64,000 nucleotides of DNA from Odoribacter sp. Lineage in GTDB: Bacteria; Bacteroidota; Bacteroidia; Bacteroidales; Prolixibacteraceae. A model generated the notes under the pieces. That model saw nothing but the letters and a program-made list of their open reading frames with translations, did not search any database and had not been told where the DNA came from. Positions 1 through 7,636 of this stretch are shown here, piece by piece. Location of the stretch: contig PNOH01000006.1 of NCBI GenBank assembly GCA_013824715.1, positions 62,001 through 126,000 on the forward strand, given 5' to 3'. A program made the position numbers and the translations under genes. Each line of letters starts with the position of its first letter. The stretch's first letter is position 1.

Positions 1-802
1 TTTCGGCTCCGGCATCGTAGCGTTTCCATTCCCATACTTTATTGCTGGTATTGATACCCGTTTTAAAAGGATTAACCACTACTGCATAATCAAAATGGGA
101 AGGGGGATTACCATGTACTTCAGTGGTAAAACTTACCTGACCGCTTTCAAAGTCATCTAAAACAATGTTTTTATTGTTGAATTTAAATTCATCCAAATAG
201 AGGGTACGTTCTACATTATCAGCAGCATTTTGTTCAAAGAAAATACCTTTCACCACATTTTTCGCTGTAAATGTGGCATCGGCGGCCCAAAGGTCGGCAA
301 GAGGAATAACTACTTCGGTCCAGGTATTTGCAGCCAAATCGGCGGTCACATAATTTCCCAATAGCAGTTTGCCTGTTTTGTTGGGAGTACCGCTATGCGA
401 TTCGAAAAAGAACTTTGGCAACGCTGTTTTAGCCAATGCAACGGGAGAGTTGACCCAAAATTTGAGTTCTTTCATCTTTGTCAGGTCAAAGGATTTCCAT
501 CCTACAGAAGCGATGATGGCCATCCAGGCACCACCTTCTGTTGATTTCCACTGAAGTTTCAGTGCATTTGTGCCTGCTTTTACAGGAGTTGTTACACAAG
601 GCAGTTTATCACCATCTGTTCTTCCAGCGGCTTCCCAATGTTCAGTAACTACGGTACTCGGAGCTGTTTTGTTTACCCAGCTTTGGTCATGAAAACGGTC
701 GCTGGCACTGTTATCAAAAAGGGTTAGCGAACTAATATTTTCCTGAGCCAATAAACTGCCCAGGGAAAATAATACCATACAAAAAGTAAAGATTGTTCTC
801 AT
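1..802 (-). CDS. Secreted carbohydrate-binding-type protein, 3' end outside window
   Basis: The reading frame opens with an ATG at 802 and is still open at base 1 (267 codons seen). It begins with a signal peptide (MRTIFTFCMVLFSLGSLLAQ). Two beta-rich modules follow. The first, about residues 25-210, ends in a 'TLYLDEFKFNN' strand as in galactose-binding-like carbohydrate-binding domains. The second starts with 'IVLDDFESG' and continues 'NPFKTGINTSNKV', a pattern I associate with secreted Bacteroidota glycan-binding proteins. No catalytic motif is visible. It lies 33 bases downstream of the GH144 gene on the same strand, so it is probably the last seen member of the PUL operon and binds or attacks the same glycan at the cell surface. 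The family name is uncertain because the C-terminus is missing. Confidence 0.75.
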   Translation of the reverse strand, partial: MRTIFTFCMVLFSLGSLLAQENISSLTLFDNSASDRFHDQSWVNKTAPSTVVTEHWEAAGRTDGDKLPCVTTPVKAGTNALKLQWKSTEGGAWMAIIASVGWKSFDLTKMKELKFWVNSPVALAKTALPKFFFESHSGTPNKTGKLLLGNYVTADLAANTWTEVVIPLADLWAADATFTAKNVVKGIFFEQNAADNVERTLYLDEFKFNNKNIVLDDFESGQVSFTTEVHGNPPSHFDYAVVVNPFKTGINTSNKVWEWKRYDAGAE

Positions 803-835
803 AGTCGTGTAATTTAAAGTGTTAATAAAATTTAG

Positions 836-2455
836 TTATCTTAATCTCGTTAAAAGGTTATATTCTTTGCTGTCTGAGGTTGTCATCCTTAAGGTATGTT
901 GTTTTCCTTTCAGGATATCCTGACTATCGAATTCAAAAACATTTTCCCCAACCTTACCGGGGACTGTTTTTTCAAGAACAATTTTGTTCTGCACTTTACT
1001 GGTGACTGTAAATTTTACATTACCAGCACTTTCCAGGAAGTAAGCGAGTTCAAACAGTTTGCGATCCGGATGGCGCATCATGTCAAATTCGCTGGTCAGT
1101 GTGTTAATTGTGGCTAAATGGAATCCTTGCTTGTAGGATGGTTTATCTTTTACGCCAGCAAGTTTCAAACCTTGTTTGACATGTTCATTCTTCATCATCA
1201 GGTTCCAGATAAGCCCCGACCGGTAATTTTCCATCATCACTACGATTGGACCCTGGTCAATGGCCAGGTGTTTTTTTTCTGAAGTATTTGTGCTCAGGCA
1301 ATAAGCATCGGCAAATCCAAATGATCCCTGGGCAATTGGCATACTGGCGAGGTTCAGAAGTACCTGAGTACTGTAAAAAGGTGTGTAAGGATATGAAGCC
1401 AGCGCGGCAGTTGGAGCAATTACGCCATCGTCGTTTAACGGGGAGCGTGCGGAGTAATTCCAGGGTGGTTTGCCACCGTAACAGGCAGTTAGTCCCCAAT
1501 TGCGTTCATCATATTTATAAGAGGCGGGAGCTTCTTCCAAACAATAGTGACGGTTAATCAATGTGTGAGCAACGTTTTGCTTCCAGTAGTTGGCATATTT
1601 GTCCTCAATCATCTGAGGGTTTAAACCTAAAAAGGAGTAATGGGCAAAAAACATGGGGCCTCCTTTATTTTCGCCTAAAGGCAGCTCATATCCATAGAAT
1701 GACCGGTTTGGGTGAAAAATTCCCCCGTTACTTTGCCAGCCCCGGGCATAAACATCTTCGGAAATATTATGAGGAACCGGAGCAGCCAAAGCCAAAATGT
1801 ATGCAATCCAACCCTCATTCCATCCTTTGATATCCATAGTTAAACGATTGCTTTGCGAATACCACAGCCATTGCATGGCATTGCCCGAACCGGCATAAAA
1901 CCGCCAATCCATACTGTTCCAAAATGACCGGACAGAATCGCGAATTTCTAATTCAGTTGCTGAATTGGAGGTGTAATATTCAGAAGCGGTGAGCAGTCCG
2001 GCAGCCAGAAAAGCGCTCTCGATAACATCACCTGTCTTTACCTGATCACCAAAAGGATGAGCAGTTCCATCCGGATTGTACCAGTGAGACCACATGCCTT
2101 TAAAACGTTCGGCTTTCCCTAAAAACCGTATTATTTTCAGTGTGCGTTCGGCTGCCTGCTGTCGGGTAATCCAGCCCCGTTCGGAACCCACAATAATTGC
2201 CATTAGCCCAAATCCTGTTCCTCCAATGGTAACAACCGCTCCACGATCGTTTCCTTCCAAAGCCAATCCGGTTTCCGAACTCGCTCCATCGTAAAAGTAA
2301 TTGAAGGTTTTATGTTGCCATTCTTCCAGCACGGGCTGTACTTTTGAAGGCGCATACGTATCATCGTTCTTTTGAACGACAATAGTTGGAATTGGGTCCT
2401 TCCCACAAGCCAGCAGGTTGATTAAAAATAACAATGTTAAAATTTCCCGTTTCAT
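836..2455 (-). CDS. Glucoamylase-family lipoprotein, GH144-type (endo-beta-1,2-glucanase-like)
   Basis: This 539-residue protein has a lipobox ending at Cys17 (NLLAC), so it is probably anchored in the outer membrane or faces the periplasm. From about residue 45 it follows the bacterial glucoamylase_GH144 (PF10091) pattern: an (alpha/alpha) barrel with 'TFNYFYDGASSETGLA', 'GTGFGLMAI', 'GMWSHWYNPDG', 'KTGDVIESAFLAAGLL' and 'GPIVVMMENYRSGLIW'. Characterised GH144 enzymes such as that of Chitinophaga pinensis cleave beta-1,2-glucan; the substrate here is inferred. Length is normal for the family. It is separated from susD by a repeat-rich 299-base spacer, yet order and strand still suggest one PUL transcript. 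Confidence 0.85.
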   Translation of the reverse strand: MKREILTLLFLINLLACGKDPIPTIVVQKNDDTYAPSKVQPVLEEWQHKTFNYFYDGASSETGLALEGNDRGAVVTIGGTGFGLMAIIVGSERGWITRQQAAERTLKIIRFLGKAERFKGMWSHWYNPDGTAHPFGDQVKTGDVIESAFLAAGLLTASEYYTSNSATELEIRDSVRSFWNSMDWRFYAGSGNAMQWLWYSQSNRLTMDIKGWNEGWIAYILALAAPVPHNISEDVYARGWQSNGGIFHPNRSFYGYELPLGENKGGPMFFAHYSFLGLNPQMIEDKYANYWKQNVAHTLINRHYCLEEAPASYKYDERNWGLTACYGGKPPWNYSARSPLNDDGVIAPTAALASYPYTPFYSTQVLLNLASMPIAQGSFGFADAYCLSTNTSEKKHLAIDQGPIVVMMENYRSGLIWNLMMKNEHVKQGLKLAGVKDKPSYKQGFHLATINTLTSEFDMMRHPDRKLFELAYFLESAGNVKFTVTSKVQNKIVLEKTVPGKVGENVFEFDSQDILKGKQHTLRMTTSDSKEYNLLTRLR

Positions 2456-2559
2456 ATCCTGAAAATAGGCTATCGATTTGTTTTAGAATTCAATTTTGCC
2501 TCTGGTACTAAATCTGAAATTCAATTTTGATCGTGAATTCAATTGCGTCCGAAAGATGG

Positions 2560-2745
2560 CTTATGCCTTGAAAAACTCTTTTACGCGGACGGTTTTCTAT
2601 CGTTCTTTCCAACCCGGGGCGCCACTTCCCGAGTTCTCGGGATCGTTTTGCCCCGGGCTATTGATATTCTGCCCCTTCAGGGCAACAACCAATTGTACTT
2701 CGATAGCCAAAGCGTTCCCCCTTTTTTGGGGGAACGGGAAGGGGG
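2560..2745. repeat. Palindrome-rich intergenic block between susD and the GH144 gene
   Basis: The only non-coding stretch inside the PUL operon is full of short inverted repeats. Seen directly: cccgag-tt-ctcggg (about 2627-2640), gccc-cttca-gggc (about 2672-2684) and a perfect 8-base stem gttccccc-tttttt-gggggaac (2714-2735). It is more GC-rich than typical spacers here and resembles REP-like debris scattered in Bacteroidota genomes. Its position could stabilise or attenuate the transcript between SusD and the enzyme. No transposase fragment was found in it. Confidence 0.5.
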
Positions 2746-2754
2746 CTGCACTTG

Positions 2755-4236
2755 TTAGTATCCCGGATTTTGAGTCAGTATTCCTTCCGATTTATCAATT
2801 TCGGTTTGTGGTATAGGAAACAGTTCGTGTTTGCCTGTTACGAAATTTGGAATTACACTTTTTGCTTCACCCCAGCGTACCAGGTCGTAGAATCGTTCCC
2901 ACTCCATGGCGAGTTCTATCCGTCGTTCCTGATGGATTTTTGCCCTAAGTTCCCCAATGTCGGTAGTTGTTATTTTAGGCACCAGGGCATTGTTCGCGCC
3001 ACGAGCGCGCGCCCGAATCATTTCCAGTTTGGCCAGCGCTTCATTCGCATTTCCCAATTCACAGGCAGCTTCGGCATGCATCAACACTACATCAGCATAG
3101 CGAATAACCCGGATATTTACCCATGTCCCCTGAGCCTCTGCCGGACGACCATATAAGCCGCGTTCAGAAGCTTTTGTATAGGCTTTTTTATTGAAGAATT
3201 TATATCCGCTGGCATCAGCCCTTACAGCTTTGCCATCCAAAACATCACCATTGGCAATTACTGATGCAGCCTTACGCGGATCACCTGCTTCGTAAGCATC
3301 CATCAATACCTGGCTGGGTGCATTGAATCCCCAACCTAAATTCGGAATACCACGAATACCTTGAATTTGAGCAAACTGACTGCCCAAATAGATTTGTTCT
3401 GTTGGTTTTTCATCGGCATAAACTTCAAATACTGATTCGTCGTTATATTCGTTGACTTCAGTAAATATCTGGTCATAAGGTGTATTTAAGCTGTTGTCGC
3501 CCGATGCAATAATGGCTGTAGTGAGGTCCAATGCAGCCGACCAGTTTTTTTGATACATGTACACCTTTGCCAAAACAGCCCGAGCTGCATTTTGAGTTGC
3601 GCGCCCTTCGTTATCGCTTGCCAATAATGTTTTGCGCGATGGGAGGAATGGTATTGCAGTCTTCAGGTCGCGTTCAATTTTTTGCCATATTTCTTCACGT
3701 GTTGACCGGGCAGGTGTTTTTTCATTCTGTCCCAATACTTTATCAACAAATGAGACTCCTCCAAATGCCTGGGCTAAACGATAATACATAACCGAGCGAA
3801 GAAACAACGCTTCAGCCATGTATGTGTTTTTCATGGTTTCAGCATCCTCCAATACACTTATTAATGCCAAAGCTTCATTTGAAAAGAATATGCTATTGTA
3901 ACAAGCGCTGTAATAATCTGCTATTGGAGCGTTGCTTGCTGTGTAACTCAACGATTTGAATTGGGTAATATCGCCTCCGTCGCTGGGGGTGCTGCCTTTT
4001 TCCACATCAGGTGTCGTGTAATTATTCATTCCAAAGTTCGCCCAGCAAAATGGCCATCCGCGAAGGGTTCCATAAGCTTGCGCTAGTTTAGCTTCAACCA
4101 GTATTCCCTTATCCAGTGTATTGTCAGGAGTATAGTTTCCGTGATGCCAACGTCCCTTTGGGTAGCGGTCTAAAAAATCCTCTGAACAAGCAGTGCCAAT
4201 AAGCACTATTGCGAAAAGTAATATTATATTTTTCAT
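2755..4236 (-). CDS. RagB/SusD-family glycan-binding lipoprotein
   Basis: This 493-residue lipoprotein (lipobox to Cys17, IGTAC, followed by the usual 'SEDFLDRYP') has the SusD layout: an N-terminal SusD-like region, TPR-like helices, and the C-terminal RagB/SusD segment with 'RRIELAMEWERFYDLVRWGEA' near residue 440 and a typical tail 'NPGY'. SusD proteins form the surface lid of the SusC porin and bind the oligosaccharide to be imported. The start of the coding sequence lies 11 bases behind the susC stop, so the two are cotranscribed. The substrate cannot be read from the sequence; the neighbouring GH144 points to a beta-glucan, perhaps beta-1,2-linked. Confidence 0.95.
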   Translation of the reverse strand: MKNIILLFAIVLIGTACSEDFLDRYPKGRWHHGNYTPDNTLDKGILVEAKLAQAYGTLRGWPFCWANFGMNNYTTPDVEKGSTPSDGGDITQFKSLSYTASNAPIADYYSACYNSIFFSNEALALISVLEDAETMKNTYMAEALFLRSVMYYRLAQAFGGVSFVDKVLGQNEKTPARSTREEIWQKIERDLKTAIPFLPSRKTLLASDNEGRATQNAARAVLAKVYMYQKNWSAALDLTTAIIASGDNSLNTPYDQIFTEVNEYNDESVFEVYADEKPTEQIYLGSQFAQIQGIRGIPNLGWGFNAPSQVLMDAYEAGDPRKAASVIANGDVLDGKAVRADASGYKFFNKKAYTKASERGLYGRPAEAQGTWVNIRVIRYADVVLMHAEAACELGNANEALAKLEMIRARARGANNALVPKITTTDIGELRAKIHQERRIELAMEWERFYDLVRWGEAKSVIPNFVTGKHELFPIPQTEIDKSEGILTQNPGY

Positions 4237-4247
4237 GGTATTCAGAA

Positions 4248-7200
4248 TTAAAAATTAACTGCTAAACCTGCTGTGTAAACCGAGGGAAGCGGATAAGTGC
4301 CACCACTGTCAATACCACCATCGAGAATTCCCCCACCAATTTCAGGCGTATAACCACTGTTATTTTTGAACGTGATTGGGTTTTGGGCATTCACAAATAT
4401 CCGGAATTTGTGGCTTCCCATTAATTTCGTTAGATTTTCAGGAAGATTATAGCCAACCTGAATGGACCGGATACGGAAGTACGCGCCACTTTCGAGCAAG
4501 TTGGTAGATGGTTCAAAATTGTTGCCGCGTGCAGTGTTTAAGGCAGGTTCAAAGTTGGAAGTACCTTCTCCATGCCAGCGATTGAGCGCTGTAGTGTAAA
4601 AATTAAATTGCGCATAAGTGGGTAATTTCTTTGTGTTGATTATTTGATTTCCATATCCTCCATTGAAATCAATTGCCAGATCAAAATTTTTATAGCTCCC
4701 GTTCAGGCTCAATCCGTATGTAAATGTTGGGATACTGCTTCCGATGAAATCCCTGTCCTTATTCGTAATTTGTTTATCTCCGTTCAAGTCTTTATACCGG
4801 ATGTCGCCCGGTTTGGAAGTCCATGAAGCTGGATAATAGCTATTTATTTCTTCCTGATTTTGGAAAATCCCATCCTGAACATATCCGTAAATTGCACCGA
4901 CAGAATGACCTACTGATGTTCGGTGGTACTTTCCGGTAACAATATCCGAATCATCATTTCCCAGGGAAAGCACTTTGTTTTTTAGCGTTGCACCGTTTGT
5001 ACTGATCCCATATCTGAAATCAGCAATTTTATCGCGCCACGAAAGGATATATTCAATTCCGCTGTTTCGTACCGACCCGGCATTTGTAATTGCATAACCT
5101 GCTCCCACTGATATGGGGGGCGCTACATAAGCCAATAAGTCGCTGGTGGTTTTGGTATAATATCCAAGTTCGAGAGACAAACGATTCTTGAAAAACCGGC
5201 TTTCAAAACCGGCGTCCAAACCTGTTACTACTTCCCAATGTATATTCTCGTCAACTAAGTTGCTAACTGTCGGGATGTAATAGGTTTTCCCATCCACAAC
5301 CACTTGTTGTCCTTTAGGATTGATTGTAGGGAACCACAGGTAATTTCCAATTTTATCGTTGCCTAATTTTCCCCACGATGCTTTGATTTTTATATAGTCT
5401 ATTTTACTGCTAATGTTATTCATAAATTCTTCTTCAGTTACTACCCAACCCAAACCGATAGATGGGAAATATCCCCATCGCATATTGGGCGAAAATTTGG
5501 ATGAACCATCAGCACGGAAGGTGGCCGAAAGCAGGTATTTGTCGGCATACGCATAGTTAAGCCTTGCTAAGTATGAGATAAATGACTCGGCTTCGTACCA
5601 ATCTCCATTGGTTTTGTTTAAGTTGGATCCCATGCTTAACAGCCAAAAATCAGGAGGTACAATCCACATATCGGGACTAACCAGGGAATCGGCGGCAGCG
5701 CTAAATCCTTTACTTTCCTGAACCCTTGCTGTATAGCCAACCATAGCTCCAATCCGGTGTAAATCTTTGGTTTTGTTATAATTAACAATCAAGTCCATCT
5801 GATACTTCGTGTATTCACCGGTATTTCTGCTGAACGATGTTTTTTCGCTTTTATGTGAAGAGTTGGATGTCGAATTGTTTACATCGAAGCGCGGAGTATA
5901 GTTACTTCCGTTGTTAATGCCAATGTCTCCATAACCGGTAGTCCGGAATGTGAAATCTTTTAAAAATGCAATTTCAGCATAAACATTACCAACCGACCGG
6001 TATCCATAACTTTCGCTGTTACCTTTGTTAATTTTCATTACTGCTACGGGATTGGGTACATCCTTTTGAATGCCGGGAGCAGGTGTGTAATATGATCCAA
6101 TGTTGTTAGGGTCATGGTCTTCGTCAGGCGAATATATCGGGTAAGTAGGCAACGCCTGTGCTGCATTTGATACATTGGCAGTTGCAGGATCAACATCCCA
6201 TCGGCTAAAAGTGACATTTCCACCCATTTTAAAATGATCAGTAATGGTATAATCGCCTGCCCAACGTCCATTAAAGCGTTGGTACGAGTTGAAATTCACA
6301 ATACCATCCTGCAGAAAATATCCGATTGAAAGAATGCTGCTTGATTTATCCGTTGACTGCGAAACACTAATTCCGTGGTTACTTATTGCAGCCGGACGGA
6401 AGATTTGTGATTGCCAGTCAGTACCGCCACCCAACAAATCGGGGACCCATTCAGTGGCCGATGGGTTCATATTCCGGAGTTGTTCGTTGTATAGCGTGGT
6501 GAAATCTGAAGCATTGGTCAGTTTTAGCCGATCCCGGTATGACAATACCTGTACCCCGGCATAGCCATCATAACTTATCGAAAGTTTCCCTTTTTCAGCC
6601 CGTTTGGTAGTAATTATTATTACGCCATTTGCACCTTGCACTCCAAAAATAGCCAATGACGAAGGATCTTTCAGAACTTCAACCGATGAGATATCGTTTG
6701 GATTTACAAAATCTATGTTATCAACAAACATTCCGTCAACCACAAAAAGTGGGTTTGTGCTTGCATTTACTGTAGCAATACCTCGCAGGCGAATGGTAGG
6801 GCTTCCGCCAGCAGCCCCGCTATTGGTCATCACCAGGCCTGGGACTTTACCCTGCAAAGATTTTACCGGGCTGTAATCGGGCGAAGTTTTAAGGTTGTCT
6901 CCACTAATTGAAACTATTGATCCGGTAAGGTCGCGTTTACGGGCAACACCGTATCCAATTGCAACAACTTCTTCAAGTCCAATGGTTTCTTCAACAAGGA
7001 TAACATTAATTGTTGTTTGGCTACCAACTTTTATGATCTGGGTCTTCATTCCAACCATCGAAAATTGCAGGTTTTCGTCTGCCGAAATATTTGGAATTGA
7101 ATAATTTCCATTAACATCGGTCATTGCGCCTCTGTTGGTTCCTTTTACCCCGACCGATACCCCGATCAAAGGCTCATTCTTCGTATCAGTTACTTTCCCT

Positions 7201-7277
7201 TTTACCGTCATTGGGGTTTGTGCAAAAAGGATAGATACTGACAACAGAAGATTAAGTACAACAAATAGTTTTTTCAT
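4248..7277 (-). CDS. SusC/RagA-family TonB-linked outer-membrane receptor
   Basis: A 1009-residue TonB-dependent transporter of the SusC type. After a signal peptide (MKKLFVVLNLLLSVSILFAQ) come a carboxypeptidase-D-like regulatory domain ('VKGKVTDTKNEPLIGVSV', residues about 24-105), the plug ('VRGIATVN'-like 'IRLRGIATVNASTNP', 'SSVEVLKDPSS') and a long beta-barrel ending in an aromatic 'AGLAVNF'. No STN domain precedes it, so it is not a FecI/FecR-signalling receptor. I prefer the ATG at 7277; the frame can be extended two codons to a GTG at 7283. It imports oligosaccharides together with the SusD protein encoded next. The divergent gene at 7637 is the likely regulator. Confidence 0.95.
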   Translation of the reverse strand: MKKLFVVLNLLLSVSILFAQTPMTVKGKVTDTKNEPLIGVSVGVKGTNRGAMTDVNGNYSIPNISADENLQFSMVGMKTQIIKVGSQTTINVILVEETIGLEEVVAIGYGVARKRDLTGSIVSISGDNLKTSPDYSPVKSLQGKVPGLVMTNSGAAGGSPTIRLRGIATVNASTNPLFVVDGMFVDNIDFVNPNDISSVEVLKDPSSLAIFGVQGANGVIIITTKRAEKGKLSISYDGYAGVQVLSYRDRLKLTNASDFTTLYNEQLRNMNPSATEWVPDLLGGGTDWQSQIFRPAAISNHGISVSQSTDKSSSILSIGYFLQDGIVNFNSYQRFNGRWAGDYTITDHFKMGGNVTFSRWDVDPATANVSNAAQALPTYPIYSPDEDHDPNNIGSYYTPAPGIQKDVPNPVAVMKINKGNSESYGYRSVGNVYAEIAFLKDFTFRTTGYGDIGINNGSNYTPRFDVNNSTSNSSHKSEKTSFSRNTGEYTKYQMDLIVNYNKTKDLHRIGAMVGYTARVQESKGFSAAADSLVSPDMWIVPPDFWLLSMGSNLNKTNGDWYEAESFISYLARLNYAYADKYLLSATFRADGSSKFSPNMRWGYFPSIGLGWVVTEEEFMNNISSKIDYIKIKASWGKLGNDKIGNYLWFPTINPKGQQVVVDGKTYYIPTVSNLVDENIHWEVVTGLDAGFESRFFKNRLSLELGYYTKTTSDLLAYVAPPISVGAGYAITNAGSVRNSGIEYILSWRDKIADFRYGISTNGATLKNKVLSLGNDDSDIVTGKYHRTSVGHSVGAIYGYVQDGIFQNQEEINSYYPASWTSKPGDIRYKDLNGDKQITNKDRDFIGSSIPTFTYGLSLNGSYKNFDLAIDFNGGYGNQIINTKKLPTYAQFNFYTTALNRWHGEGTSNFEPALNTARGNNFEPSTNLLESGAYFRIRSIQVGYNLPENLTKLMGSHKFRIFVNAQNPITFKNNSGYTPEIGGGILDGGIDSGGTYPLPSVYTAGLAVNF

Positions 7278-7636
7278 AATCACATTGTTTTAGTTCTCAA
7301 AAATTCGCTGTATAAAGCTACACTGCCCAAAACCAAAAGAAAAACAAATCGGTACACTACTGATTCATCAGCCGGAAAAGAATTTAAAAAGCAATGCACT
7401 TTTACCTCACCAGCATTTCGTAAAATAGATTTAAATAATTGTATATTAAAAATTTAAACAACATCCCCTTTTCACTTTCCGGTAACGAAGAAGGATGGAA
7501 AAAGGTTCGGAAATGAAGTCGGAATCGAACAAAAAATAAAAGCAACCCTGTTATAATGCCTCGAAGGATTCAGAAAGGCCCCGATTGTCTTATTTCTTTT
7601 TTTTACTAATTTTAGTTTCTCTTAGCTAAAAGACCA
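7278..7636. promoter_or_regulatory. Divergent control region between susC and the propeller regulator
   Basis: A 359-base AT-rich spacer separates two divergent starts. Towards the regulator, a TTG at 7585-7587 and TAATTTTA at 7607-7614 are spaced 19 bases apart, close to the Bacteroidota -33/-7 pattern, and lie 22 bases before the ATG. For the susC side I found no clean TAnnTTTG, as expected for a promoter that needs an activator. No clear operator palindrome was seen. Confidence 0.4.
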
